A stretch of 64,000 nt of DNA from JAWLGZ01 sp041690635 (GCA_041690635.1 JAWLGZ010000005.1:350100-414099); one strand, 5' to 3'; counted from the first letter of the stretch, positions 51,089 through 60,026 are shown. A program made the numbers and translations. The notes: generated by a model not told the origin, from the sequence alone.

Positions 51089-51138
51089 CCCACGTGGTAC
51101 GTGGGGAAACTATAGTGGTCGCCTGTTGCATAATTCAA
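51089..51138 (-). promoter_or_regulatory. Rubrerythrin promoter with a palindromic operator candidate
   Basis: On the minus strand, TTGAAT (51138-51133), an 18-bp spacer and TATAGT (51114-51109) form a promoter. Just downstream, overlapping the expected start point, CCCACGTACCACGTGGG (51105-51089) is a perfect 7-bp inverted repeat with a 3-base gap, in the right place for a repressor. The regulator is unknown. Confidence 0.55.
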
Positions 51139-51244
51139 ATGAATTAAATCAATTTTTGGGATAGGCAAAAGCTATCGTGCGGGGTGCCGGTGTGTGTGGT
51201 GGCAATCTTCAATAGAGCCTGGAATGCACGGTGGGAGAGGGGTT

Positions 51245-51670
51245 TTAGAAAGGCTTGACTACAGCCAGCAGGACGATGACGACCAGCAGGATAACGGGCA
51301 ATTCGTTCAGGAGGCGGTAGAACACGTGGCTGCGCCGGTTGGCGTCACGGGCGAAATCACGTAGCAGCTTGCCGCAGTACAGGTGATAGCCGATGACCAG
51401 GAGGACCAGGGTCAGTTTGGTATGGAGCCAGCCCATGTGGGCGTAGGCGGACCAGGCGTACTCCCAGAGCAGCCACAGTCCGAGGAGCACCGTCACCACC
51501 GCACTCGGGTTCATGATGCCGCGGTAGAGCTTGCGCTCCATCACCTTGAAGCGCTCGATGCTGGTGTCGTCTTCCGCCATGGCGTGGTAGACGAACAGTC
51601 GCGGCAGATAGAAGATGGCCGCGAACCAGGTCACCACAGCGATGAGGTGAAAGGCCTTGATCCAAAGCAT
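51245..51670 (-). CDS. hemJ: Protoporphyrinogen IX oxidase HemJ
   Basis: 141 residues, four helices. LWIKAFHLIAVVTWFAAIFYLPRLFVYHA contains the conserved His of helix 1; GWLHTKLTLVLLVIGYHLYCGKLLRDFA contains the conserved Lys; RLLNELPVILLVVIVLLAVVKPF closes the protein. HemJ oxidises protoporphyrinogen to protoporphyrin IX in bacteria lacking HemG/HemY. The 4108-4518 protein is a weaker paralogue. Confidence 0.87.
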   Translation of the reverse strand: MLWIKAFHLIAVVTWFAAIFYLPRLFVYHAMAEDDTSIERFKVMERKLYRGIMNPSAVVTVLLGLWLLWEYAWSAYAHMGWLHTKLTLVLLVIGYHLYCGKLLRDFARDANRRSHVFYRLLNELPVILLVVIVLLAVVKPF

Positions 51671-51750
51671 CCGTGGGTATTCCCCTAGGGAGGCGCGCCA
51701 CTATAGCACAGGGCAATTCTGCGTTTGGGCCGACCAACCGGAGTGGTCCC

Positions 51751-51873
51751 GTGAAGCGAAGGAGTGATGATCAAGGGAAACCGGTTTTCGACTTCGTTTC
51801 TGAATCCGGCTTGACCAAGGCCACCCATCACCATAAGCTCCCACCCGGTTCTCTTCATAACAAGAACCTATAA
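51751..51873 (+). CDS. Candidate small protein (40 aa), unknown
   Basis: GTG 51751 has GGAG at 51740-51743, seven bases upstream. The 40-codon frame begins VKRRSDDQGKPVFDFVSE, has HHH and a basic end, and finishes with TAA 12 bases before a strong intrinsic terminator. No other plus-strand gene lies within several kb upstream, so something is transcribed here. It could instead be a non-coding RNA covering roughly 51700-51912. I recognise no family. Confidence 0.4.
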   Translation: MKRRSDDQGKPVFDFVSESGLTKATHHHKLPPGSLHNKNL

Positions 51874-51884
51874 AGAACCTTGGA

Positions 51885-51912
51885 AAGCGGCTTCGGCCGC
51901 TTTTGTTTTTTG
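51885..51912 (+). terminator. Strong intrinsic terminator of the 51751 transcript
   Basis: AAAGCGGC, a TTCG tetraloop, GCCGCTTT, then TGTTTTTT. The UUCG loop and U-run are textbook. It points rightward, before argC, with no annotated plus-strand gene ahead of it except the 40-codon frame. Confidence 0.92.
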
Positions 51913-52033
51913 GCACCGGCGATTCGCCCGCGTGCGGTCCCCCCCACGCGTGCAGCGATATTTTGTGTCCGAGATGCTTTCACTCGTCGGGGTCTCCTCT
52001 TATCATGCGGGTTTTTCCGCAGATAGTTAGAAA

Positions 52034-53065
52034 ATGATCAAGGCAGGCATCGTCGGCGGCACTGGTTACACCGGTGTCGAACTTCTCAGGCTCCTGGCGG
52101 CCCATCCGCAGGCCGCCCTCTCGGTCATCACCTCCCGCTCGGAAGAGGGGACGGCGGTGGCGGATCTCTTTCCCAACCTGCGTGGCCATGTGGACCTCGC
52201 TTTCAGCAATCCGGATATGGCGACGCTGAAGGGGTGCGATGTGGTCTTCTTCGCCACCCCTAACGGCACCGCCATGGGCATGGTGCCCGAACTGCTGGAG
52301 GCGGGGGTGCGGGTGGTGGATCTGGCCGCCGATTTCCGTATCCGCGATGCGGCACTCTGGGAGAAGTGGTACGGCATGCGGCACGCCTGCCCGGAACTGC
52401 TGGAGTCCGCCGTTTACGGTCTGCCGGAGTGGAACCGCGAGGCGGTGCGGGAGGCGCGCCTGGTGGCCAATCCCGGTTGCTATCCGACGGCCGTCACGCT
52501 CGGCTTTCTGCCGCTCATCGAGGCGGGGCTGGTGGAGACCGCCGGCCTCGTAGCGGATGCCAAATCGGGAGCAAGCGGCGCGGGACGTGGGGCCAATGTG
52601 GGTACGCTGTTGTGTGAGGTGGATGGCAGTTTCAAGGCCTATGGCGTGCCGGGCCATCGTCATCTGCCGGAGATTCGGCAACTCCTCGGCTGGCTGGCCG
52701 GCGGTGACGTGGGGCTGACTTTCGTGCCCCACCTGGTGCCGATGGTGCGCGGTATCCATGCCACCCTGTACGCACGCATGAAGGGAGGAGAGAGTGACCT
52801 GCAGTCGCTGTTCGAGTCCCGCTATGCCGGCGAGCGCTTCGTCGACGTGCTGCCCCCCGGCTCCCACCCGGAGACGCGCTCCGTGCGTGGCGTCAACACC
52901 TGCCGCATCGCGGTTCATCGTCCGCAGGGGGGGGATACGGTCGTGGTGCTCTCGGTCATCGACAATCTGGTCAAAGGCGCCGCCGGGCAGGCGGTGCAGA
53001 ACATGAACGTGATGTTCGGTTTCGACGAGTCGGCCGGTCTGGACGGGATTACGGTACTCCCATGA
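52034..53065 (+). CDS. argC: N-acetyl-gamma-glutamyl-phosphate reductase
   Basis: 343 residues. IKAGIVGGTGYTGVELLRLLAAHP binds NADP; the catalytic Cys is in LVANPGCYPTAVTLGFLPL; the His is in GVPGHRHLPEIRQLL. Third step of arginine synthesis. No other arg gene is close. It begins the conserved block that runs to the rrn operon and overlaps the next gene by ATGA. Confidence 0.96.
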   Translation: MIKAGIVGGTGYTGVELLRLLAAHPQAALSVITSRSEEGTAVADLFPNLRGHVDLAFSNPDMATLKGCDVVFFATPNGTAMGMVPELLEAGVRVVDLAADFRIRDAALWEKWYGMRHACPELLESAVYGLPEWNREAVREARLVANPGCYPTAVTLGFLPLIEAGLVETAGLVADAKSGASGAGRGANVGTLLCEVDGSFKAYGVPGHRHLPEIRQLLGWLAGGDVGLTFVPHLVPMVRGIHATLYARMKGGESDLQSLFESRYAGERFVDVLPPGSHPETRSVRGVNTCRIAVHRPQGGDTVVVLSVIDNLVKGAAGQAVQNMNVMFGFDESAGLDGITVLP

Positions 53066-53775
53066 GCCGTATGGTTATCACCCAGCACCGACCATGGCGG
53101 CAGCCGGTTGTGATGCTGCTGATCGTGGTGCTGACGGGCGGCGCCGGGTGGTTGACCTTCGAGTACGGCTATCACCGGGCCGGGACCGATTGCAAGGACG
53201 CACTCACCGACAACCGTGAGTTGACGGCTCTTCTTCAGGACCAGCGCAACCAGATTGCGGAGCTCAGGGAGCAGCGCGCCCTGCTGGAGCGCAGTCGGCA
53301 GATCGAGGGCCAGGCGCATACCCAGATGGGCGGAACCATCTCCACGCTGCAGGACGAGGTGGCGGAGCTGAAGGCGGAACTCGCCTTCTACCGCGGTATC
53401 GTCTCGCCGCGCGACGCCTCGCGCGGTTTGCGGGTGGGCAGTTTCACCCTCACCCCGGCGGGAGTGGACCATGGTTTCCGCTACAAGCTGGTATTAACCC
53501 AAGTCATGAAAAATGATACGGTAGCCAGCGGAGAGGCCACCTTCGATGTCGAGGGGCTCAGAGGCGGTAAGCTCGAAACCCTCCGGCTCACCGACCTCGC
53601 GCTCGACAGGCAGGGCGTGTTTCAATTCAAGTTCAAGTACTTCCAGAATTTCGAAGGGGACATTGTGCTGCCGGCGGACTTTGTCCCTTCGCGGGTGGTC
53701 GTCAAGGTGAGTCCCCAAGGCAAGAAGCATTCCGCCTTCGAAGAGACCTTCGGATGGCCGGTAGAGGAGACGTGA
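53062..53775 (+). CDS. Coiled-coil inner-membrane protein (DUF6776-like)
   Basis: 237 residues. One membrane helix (VVMLLIVVLTGGAGWLTFEYGY, about residues 16-37), a coiled coil (about 45-112, RNQIAELREQRALLERSRQI...EVAELKAELAFYRGIVSP) and a periplasmic beta domain (LRVGSFTLTPAGVDHGFRYKLVLTQVMKND, LPADFVPSRVVVKVSPQGKK). The family is found next to bactofilin in many gammaproteobacteria. The name is from memory of the family and is less certain than the domain description. Confidence 0.8.
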   Translation: MSRMVITQHRPWRQPVVMLLIVVLTGGAGWLTFEYGYHRAGTDCKDALTDNRELTALLQDQRNQIAELREQRALLERSRQIEGQAHTQMGGTISTLQDEVAELKAELAFYRGIVSPRDASRGLRVGSFTLTPAGVDHGFRYKLVLTQVMKNDTVASGEATFDVEGLRGGKLETLRLTDLALDRQGVFQFKFKYFQNFEGDIVLPADFVPSRVVVKVSPQGKKHSAFEETFGWPVEET

Positions 53776-53780
53776 CCAGT

Positions 53781-54206
53781 ATGTTCGGCAGCAAGCAGAA
53801 AAATGCGCGTGCGGGCAAGATTGATACGTTGATCGGCCAGAACACGGAGTTGCGCGGGGATGTGATTTTCACCGGCGGCCTGCATGTGGATGGCACCATC
53901 AAGGGCAACGTGATTGCGGATCAGGAGAGCGGATCTGTTCTCAGTCTCAGCGAGCGCGGTGTCATCGAAGGCGAGGTACGGGTGCCCAACGTGGTTTTGA
54001 ACGGCACTGTGGTCGGCGATGTCTATGCCTCCAACCACATCGAACTGGCCGCTCACGCCCGGGTGACCGGCAATGTCTACTACAAAATCATAGAGATGGC
54101 GCGTGGCGCCGAAGTGAACGGGAATCTGGTTCACCGCGGTGATCAGACCGCCCGCCCGCTTGAATCCAGGCTGATCGATGAGGAACCGGCGCTGAGTGAT
54201 TCTTGA
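53781..54206 (+). CDS. Bactofilin (polymer-forming cytoskeletal protein)
   Basis: 141 residues from ATG 53781 (GAGGAG at 53764-53769). Earlier starts at GTG 53772 (GTGA overlap) and ATG 53754 are possible. The DUF583 beta-helix is visible as repeated units: TELRGDVIFTGGLHVDGTIKGNV, SGSVLSLSERGVIEGEVRVPNVVLNGTVVGDV, and HIELAAHARVTGNVYYKIIEMARGAEVNGNLVH. Bactofilins form filaments that direct cell wall or surface structures; M23 peptidases such as the one at 57124-58599 are frequent partners. Confidence 0.92.
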   Translation: MFGSKQKNARAGKIDTLIGQNTELRGDVIFTGGLHVDGTIKGNVIADQESGSVLSLSERGVIEGEVRVPNVVLNGTVVGDVYASNHIELAAHARVTGNVYYKIIEMARGAEVNGNLVHRGDQTARPLESRLIDEEPALSDS

Positions 54207-54267
54207 CTAATATTGTCGGGATAACGATACTTCGCGGACGGCGAAACACTGGAATCGGAGATTGATG

Positions 54268-54609
54268 ATGAGTGATGCGGAAAGCCCCCTGATTTTCACC
54301 GACAGTGCGGCGGACAAGGTACGGCAGTTGATTGACGAGGAGGGGAATTCGGACCTGAAGCTTCGGGTTTTCGTGACCGGCGGCGGCTGTTCGGGTTTCC
54401 AGTACGGGTTTACCTTCGACGAGAGCATCAACGAAGGGGATACTGCGGTCGAGAAGAACGGGGTCACCCTGTTGATCGATCCGATGAGTTTCCAATATCT
54501 GGTAGGCGCCGAGATCGACTACACGGAGGGTCTGGAGGGCGCACAGTTCGTCATCCGCAACCCCAATGCCACGACCACCTGCGGCTGCGGTTCCTCTTTC
54601 TCGGCCTGA
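54268..54609 (+). CDS. erpA: Iron-sulfur cluster insertion protein ErpA
   Basis: 113 residues from ATG 54268 (GGAG at 54257-54260). Three Cys of the A-type carrier are in VTGGGCSGFQYGF and TTTCGCGSSFSA. IFTDSAADKVRQLIDEEGN opens the fold. ErpA passes [4Fe-4S]/[2Fe-2S] clusters to apoproteins, including isoprenoid and respiratory enzymes. Followed by a clear terminator. Confidence 0.94.
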   Translation: MSDAESPLIFTDSAADKVRQLIDEEGNSDLKLRVFVTGGGCSGFQYGFTFDESINEGDTAVEKNGVTLLIDPMSFQYLVGAEIDYTEGLEGAQFVIRNPNATTTCGCGSSFSA

Positions 54610-54638
54610 CCGGGAAGCCCACACCTAACACCGACAGG

Positions 54639-54662
54639 AAGGCCCCGCCATAGCGGGGCCTT
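54639..54662 (+). terminator. Terminator after erpA
   Basis: AAGGCCCCGC at 54639-54648 pairs perfectly with GCGGGGCCTT at 54653-54662 around CATA, followed by CGTCCTTCC. The U-tract is interrupted but the hairpin is strong. Confidence 0.8.
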
Positions 54663-54846
54663 CGTCCTTCCGGGGACGGCCCGCGCCACGACTTACCCTG
54701 AGTGCGAGCTGACGGTTCAACGGGTTGATTGACCCTCACTCACCGCCACGCGTTAGATTTGTGGGTACACCATCCCCTTTCTGGGGAGGCCGCCGGAATC
54801 CTCCCGGTCTGGTATCCTTATGCCCCCCGTGTGGGAGGAGGCACAT

Positions 54847-56004
54847 ATGAACGAGTATTTGCCGGGCCTTGAAGGGGTTCCCGCCACCCGGTCCAACATC
54901 TCTTTTATTGATGGTGAAAAAGGGATCCTGGCCTATCGCGGCTACCCTATCGAGGAGTTGGCGACCCACTCCACCTTTGAAGAGACGGCGCTACTGCTGC
55001 TGGATGGTGAATTACCTGGCCATGAAGAGTTGCGCGCCTTTGACGAGCAACTGCGCCGCAACCGCAGGGTCAAGTACAACATCCGCGAGATGATGCGGCA
55101 CCTTCCCTCCACCGGCCACCCGATGGAGATGCTGCAGACCGGGGTGGCCTCGCTCGGCATGTTCTACCCGGGCAACGACTGTCTGGTCGGGTCGGGTCTA
55201 TGCGAGGATCTGGACTACATCCACAACATGACAGTCAAGATCATCGCCCGCATGCCGGTGATCGTGACCATGTGGCAGCACCTGCGCAGCGGGTATGACC
55301 CGATCGACCCGCGCGAGGATCTCTCTTTCGCAGAGAACTTCCTTTACATGTTCAGCGGTCGGGATCCGGACCCGGATCTGGCGCGGATACTGGATGCCTG
55401 TCTGATCCTGCACGCGGAGCACACCATCAACGCCTCCACTTTTGCAGCGCTGGTGGCCGGCTCCACGCTGGCCAGCCCTTACCTGGTGATCGCTGCGGCA
55501 ATCGGGACTTTGTCAGGACCGCTGCACGGCGGGGCCAACCAGAAGGTGGTGGAGATGCTGCACACCATCGGGCGGCCGGAGAACGTCCGTCCCTGGTTGG
55601 ACGAACAGCTCGACCGCAAGGCCAAGGTGTGGGGGTTCGGTCACCGCGAATACAAGGTGAAGGACCCCCGTGCCCGGGCGATGCAGGGGTTGATGGAAAA
55701 TCTCGCGAGGGCGCGAGGTGGTCGGGTCAGTCCACTATTCGAAACGGCGCTGGCGCTGGAAGAGGCGGCCGAGGAGCGGCTGGGTGCCAAGGGGGTCTAC
55801 CCGAACGTCGATTTCTACTCGGGGATTCTCTATTCCGAGATGGGGATTCCGACCGATCAGTTCACCCCCATCTTTGCTGTGGCGCGCTCCGCGGGCTGGC
55901 TTGCCCACTGGCGTGAACAGCTGGCGGACAATCGCATTTTCCGGCCGACCCAGGTCTACACGGGTGAGCCTACCCGCACCTACACCCCCATCCAGGAGCG
56001 CTGA
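54847..56004 (+). CDS. Citrate synthase (short, CitA/PrpC-like type)
   Basis: 385 residues. The active-site residues of citrate synthases are in GPLHGGANQKVVEML (His), FGHREYKVKDPRARAM (His) and YPNVDFYSGILY (Asp). The length and absence of the E. coli-type N-terminal beta domain put it with Gram-positive/archaeal-type or methylcitrate synthases, so 2-methylcitrate synthesis cannot be excluded. GGGAGGAGG precedes the ATG at 54847. It interrupts the usual erpA-anmK order and overlaps anmK by 25 bases tail to tail. Confidence 0.88.
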   Translation: MNEYLPGLEGVPATRSNISFIDGEKGILAYRGYPIEELATHSTFEETALLLLDGELPGHEELRAFDEQLRRNRRVKYNIREMMRHLPSTGHPMEMLQTGVASLGMFYPGNDCLVGSGLCEDLDYIHNMTVKIIARMPVIVTMWQHLRSGYDPIDPREDLSFAENFLYMFSGRDPDPDLARILDACLILHAEHTINASTFAALVAGSTLASPYLVIAAAIGTLSGPLHGGANQKVVEMLHTIGRPENVRPWLDEQLDRKAKVWGFGHREYKVKDPRARAMQGLMENLARARGGRVSPLFETALALEEAAEERLGAKGVYPNVDFYSGILYSEMGIPTDQFTPIFAVARSAGWLAHWREQLADNRIFRPTQVYTGEPTRTYTPIQER

Positions 56005-57116
56005 GCTCGCTCCATGTCCCCCGGATAGATGGCGCCGAGGATGACCGGGTGACGCGCGCCGGTCACTGCAGGCAGGTTGCCTGCTTCTGAGGCGAGCGTA
56101 CGGCGGGCGAGCCACGCGAAGGCGGTGGCTTCCACCCACTCCGGCGCGAGTCCGTAGGCCTCACTCGAGGAGACACGGAGTGCGGGGAGCCGCCGTTGCA
56201 GTGCTCCCATCAGGTGGAGGTTGCGGACCCCCCCGCCGCAGACGATAACCTCCGCAGTTTCCGGAGCATGGCCCTCAATGGCAGCGGCAATACTCTCCAC
56301 CGTCAGTGCCGCAAGGGTCGCCTGCACATCCTCCGGCCTTTCGTTATCCAGCCCACGCTGCAGCCATTCCAGACTGAACTGCTCCCTTCCGGTACTCTTG
56401 GGTGGGGGACGGTCAAAATAGGGGTCGGCGAGGAGCCGCGCGAGCAGTTTGGTATCAACCCGCCCACTGGCAGCCCAGCCCCCTTCCGGATCGAATGGAC
56501 CATCCAGGTGTCGGGCATGCCACCCATCCAGCAGTACATTTCCCGGTCCGGTATCGAATCCGGTCACCGGCTGCATCGGATCGGCGGGGAGCAGGGTGAT
56601 ATTCGCCATGCCCCCGATATTCACCACCGCCCGCTCACGGTCGTTTCGGCGGAACCGGGCGGCGTGGAAGGCGGGTACCAGCGGTGCTCCCTGACCACCG
56701 GCCGCCATGTCGCGGCGCCGGAAGTCGGCCACGACCGTGATGCCGGTCGCCTCCGCGATAATGTTGGGATCGCCAAGCTGGAGGGTGTAGGGAGGATCGA
56801 GGTCCGGCAGATGTCTGACGGTCTGGCCGTGACTGCCGACGGCCTGGATCTCAGCGGCTGCAATTCCGGCGCTTTGCAGCAGCCGGTCAACCACATCGGC
56901 GTAAATTCGCCCCAGTCCGCCATCGAGCCGGGCGAGCATCCTGGCAGGGAGGTCGGGCGCATGCGCCAGTGCCAGGATATCTGCGCGTACCGCCTGTGTG
57001 TAGGGGAGGTGACAGGTGTCGATGAGCCGGAGTTGCGGGCCGGAAAAGTCGGCCAGCACGCCATCTACGCCGTCGGCGCTGGTCCCGGACATCAGGCCGA
57101 TGAAATAGTCGGCCAT
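55980..57116 (-). CDS. anmK: Anhydro-N-acetylmuramic acid kinase
   Basis: 378 residues from ATG 57116. AnmK opens and phosphorylates anhydroMurNAc during murein recycling. FIGLMSGTSADGVDGVLADF is the ATP-binding start; VGSHGQTVRHLP, VVNIGGMANITLLP, FDTGPGNVLLDGW and VCGGGVRNLHLM follow. It is read toward gltA and starts seven bases after the M23 peptidase stop, so both may be one transcript. Confidence 0.95.
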   Translation of the reverse strand: MADYFIGLMSGTSADGVDGVLADFSGPQLRLIDTCHLPYTQAVRADILALAHAPDLPARMLARLDGGLGRIYADVVDRLLQSAGIAAAEIQAVGSHGQTVRHLPDLDPPYTLQLGDPNIIAEATGITVVADFRRRDMAAGGQGAPLVPAFHAARFRRNDRERAVVNIGGMANITLLPADPMQPVTGFDTGPGNVLLDGWHARHLDGPFDPEGGWAASGRVDTKLLARLLADPYFDRPPPKSTGREQFSLEWLQRGLDNERPEDVQATLAALTVESIAAAIEGHAPETAEVIVCGGGVRNLHLMGALQRRLPALRVSSSEAYGLAPEWVEATAFAWLARRTLASEAGNLPAVTGARHPVILGAIYPGDMERAQRSWMGV

Positions 57117-57123
57117 GCGTTGA

Positions 57124-58599
57124 CTACTCGGCTTTAAGCGCCAGCCGGTTCTGCCCGAACGACTCCAGTTGGGCGAGGAGCCGGTCGGCACTCTTGCGGA
57201 ATGTATCCCGGTGAGCCGCCTGGATCGGCTCGGCATCCGGGAGCTTCACCGTCAGCGGGTTGCGATGGGAGCCGTTGACCCGGAACTCGTAGTGGAGGTG
57301 GGGGCCGGTGGCGAGGCCTGATTTGCCCACATAGCCGATCACCTGTCCCTGACGCACGCGGCTGCCCACCTTCAGGCCCGATTTGTAACGCGACATGTGC
57401 GCATAGAGGGTGGTGATCTGACTGCCGTGCTGGATGATCACCGTACGGCCATACCCGCCCTTTGTACCGAGCGAGATGATCTTGCCATCGCCTGCTGCCT
57501 TGATGGGGGTTCCGGTCGCGGCGGCATAGTCGACACCACGATGCGGGCGTTTGACCCCCAGAACCGGATGGAATCGCTCAGGCTGGAAGCGGGAGCTGAT
57601 GCGCCGGAAGTCCACCGGGCTGCGGAGGAACGCCTTGCGCATGCTCCGTCCGTCCTCGCTGAAATAATCACTGGTCCCGTCAGGGAAGGTGAAGCGGACC
57701 GCGCGATAGACATTCCCCTGGTTGACGAACTCCGCAGCGAGGACTGCTCCATCGTGCAGCTTTTCCCCTTCCAGGAAATGCTCCTCGAACAGCACGGAGA
57801 AGCGGTCCCCTTTGCGGATATCAAGCGCGAAATCCACATCCCAACCGAAGATGTTGGCCAATTCCATAATGAGATTATCGGAGAGACCCGCCGCGCGACC
57901 AGCGTTGAACAGAGAGCTCTCGATGGTCGCCTCGGCAAAATTGGACGATACCTCTGTGGTGCGGGCATCCAACGAGGAACGGAACCCGTCCATATCCCGG
58001 GTGATGGCGATGGTGGTCAGGGGGTTAGGAGCGTAATGCAGGTTCTTGAGCTCCCCGCCTTCGATGTCGAAATGGAGCTTGTCCCCCGGCATGAGGCGGC
58101 GCAGCTGACGCGCCTCTTCACCCGACTGCATCACTTCATGGAGCACCCGCGCGTTGAGCCCAAGCCGACCGAATATCCCCGACAGGCTGTCCCCCGGGGC
58201 GACCGCAACGGTTTGCCAGGGGCGGACCTCCACCTCGGTGATGGTGGCGGTGGATGCAGACCCGAATTCAACCTCATCCTCGGCGAAGTCTGCAGGGGCG
58301 GGCGGAACGACCGCCTCGTCCAGCAGGCTTTCATCCGCGAAGGTGAGCATCTCGTCGTTCGCAATGCCGGCCGCAGTGGAGGAGAGCGGCGGTGTGTCGG
58401 CCACCAGAACCCCCTCGGCGGAGGGTTCGGGCAGGTTGCCGCGGGTCGCCTCGGCATTGTGCATGGCGCCCAGCAGAATGACAGTGGTACCGATTCCCGA
58501 GAGAAGGACGGCCAGAGACAACTGGCGACGACGATGCTGCCGCTGGCGACGTAGCCCCAGCGTCTTGCAGTCCCGGTTTAAGAAGTCCCCGTAATCCAT
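57124..58599 (-). CDS. M23 family murein endopeptidase (MepM/YebA-like)
   Basis: 491 residues. One N-terminal membrane helix (LAVLLSGIGTTVILLGAMH), a LysM-like part (VAVAPGDSLSGIFGRLGLNARVLHEVM), a central Csd3-like domain, and a C-terminal LytM domain with HRGVDYAAATGTPIKAAGDG, TTLYAHMSRY and ATGPHLHYEFRVNG holding the four zinc ligands. It cuts peptide cross-links in murein. Its location beside AnmK and bactofilin genes fits a cell wall role. Confidence 0.92.
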   Translation of the reverse strand: MDYGDFLNRDCKTLGLRRQRQHRRRQLSLAVLLSGIGTTVILLGAMHNAEATRGNLPEPSAEGVLVADTPPLSSTAAGIANDEMLTFADESLLDEAVVPPAPADFAEDEVEFGSASTATITEVEVRPWQTVAVAPGDSLSGIFGRLGLNARVLHEVMQSGEEARQLRRLMPGDKLHFDIEGGELKNLHYAPNPLTTIAITRDMDGFRSSLDARTTEVSSNFAEATIESSLFNAGRAAGLSDNLIMELANIFGWDVDFALDIRKGDRFSVLFEEHFLEGEKLHDGAVLAAEFVNQGNVYRAVRFTFPDGTSDYFSEDGRSMRKAFLRSPVDFRRISSRFQPERFHPVLGVKRPHRGVDYAAATGTPIKAAGDGKIISLGTKGGYGRTVIIQHGSQITTLYAHMSRYKSGLKVGSRVRQGQVIGYVGKSGLATGPHLHYEFRVNGSHRNPLTVKLPDAEPIQAAHRDTFRKSADRLLAQLESFGQNRLALKAE

Positions 58600-58712
58600 G
58601 AATATTCTTGGATAATTTTTGTCCCCGATACCTTACTGCCAAGTGCGTTTCGGGTCAATCGGTATTTGGGTGTTGTGCTACCCTTGTCGCGCTTTATTTC
58701 GCGGAGACCGAC

Positions 58713-59912
58713 ATGACTGCTGTTGACGACGCACTGACGCTGATCCGGCGTGGTGCGAACGAAATTCTGCTCGAAGACGACCTCAAGGCCCGGCTCGCAG
58801 AGGGCCGGCCCCTACGCATCAAGGCCGGTTTCGATCCCACCGCTCCAGACCTGCACCTGGGCCACACGGTACTAATAAATAAGCTGCGCCAGTTCCAGGA
58901 GCTGGGGCACGAGGTGATGTTCCTTATTGGTGACTTCACCGCCATGATTGGTGATCCCACCGGCAAGTCGGTGACCCGGCCGCCGCTCACCCGCGACGAA
59001 GTAATCGAGAACGCTCAAACCTATGAGCAGCAGATCTTCAAGATACTGGAGCCGGAGCGCACCCTGGTGATGTTCAACTCCAGCTGGATGAACAAGCTGG
59101 ATGCCGCAGACCTCATCCAGCTTGCTGCCAAGCATACGGTGGCGCGTATGCTGGAGCGGGACGATTTTCATAAGCGTTACAGCGACGGCAAGCCAATCGC
59201 CATACATGAATTCCTATATCCCCTTATACAGGGCTACGACTCGGTCGCCATGAAGGCGGACGTTGAGCTCGGAGGCACCGACCAGAAGTTCAACCTGCTG
59301 GTGGGGAGGCAGCTGCAGGAAATGTATGGGCAGAAGCCGCAGGTCGTGATCACCATGCCAATCCTGGAGGGCCTGGATGGCATGCAGAAGATGTCCAAGT
59401 CGCTCGGCAACTATATCGCTATCGCCGACCCGCCGGACGATATGTTCGGTAAGCTGATGTCCGTCTCGGACGATCTGATGTGGCGCTACTTCGAACTGCT
59501 TTCGCACCAGACGCTGGCCCAGGTGGAGGGCTTCCGCCGGCAGATTGAGGAAGGGAAGAATCCACGGGACGTGAAGTTCGAACTGGCGTCGGAGCTTGTT
59601 GGCCGGTTCCACGGACCGGCAGCCGCCAACCGTGCAAAGGAGGGGTTTATCGCCCGTTTCCAGAAAGGCGCAATGCCGGATCAGATGCCGGAACTGAAGG
59701 TGGTTGCCGAGGGTCCTACTATACCGATAGCAAACCTGCTTCGGGCAGCAGGACTGGTGCAGAGTACTTCCGAGGCGTTGCGGATGATCGATCAGGGAGC
59801 AGTTCGGGTCGACGGCGAGCGCATCGAAGACAAGCGGGCAGTGATTCCATCCGGGGCGGAGCATGTCTTCCAGGTAGGCAAGCGCCGTTTTGCACGGGTG
59901 CGGGTAAGCTGA
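58713..59912 (+). CDS. tyrS: Tyrosyl-tRNA synthetase
   Basis: 399 residues. The HIGH motif reads HLGHTVLINKLRQFQ, the KMSKS motif is MQKMSKSLGNYI, and the C-terminal S4 RNA-binding domain is IANLLRAAGLVQSTSEALRMIDQGAVRVDGERI. The ~400-residue length matches the TyrZ group also found before an rrn operon in Pseudomonas. It is the last protein gene before the rrn promoters and has no clear terminator after it. Confidence 0.96.
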   Translation: MTAVDDALTLIRRGANEILLEDDLKARLAEGRPLRIKAGFDPTAPDLHLGHTVLINKLRQFQELGHEVMFLIGDFTAMIGDPTGKSVTRPPLTRDEVIENAQTYEQQIFKILEPERTLVMFNSSWMNKLDAADLIQLAAKHTVARMLERDDFHKRYSDGKPIAIHEFLYPLIQGYDSVAMKADVELGGTDQKFNLLVGRQLQEMYGQKPQVVITMPILEGLDGMQKMSKSLGNYIAIADPPDDMFGKLMSVSDDLMWRYFELLSHQTLAQVEGFRRQIEEGKNPRDVKFELASELVGRFHGPAAANRAKEGFIARFQKGAMPDQMPELKVVAEGPTIPIANLLRAAGLVQSTSEALRMIDQGAVRVDGERIEDKRAVIPSGAEHVFQVGKRRFARVRVS

Positions 59913-59998
59913 GCGGGTAGTCCCCGAGCAACTTGGCTCAACTCGCGCCGTTGGTGGCATGCTTTCGGGGGCGTCTAAAATAAGCCTTTCCGTGCCGA

Positions 59999-60026
59999 TT
60001 GACCCCCGGGATCCTCCGCGTATAAT
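59999..60026 (+). promoter_or_regulatory. rrn promoter 1 (most distal)
   Basis: TTGACC at 59999-60004, 16-bp spacer, TATAAT at 60021-60026. The -35 half lies outside the repeat array. Confidence 0.8.
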
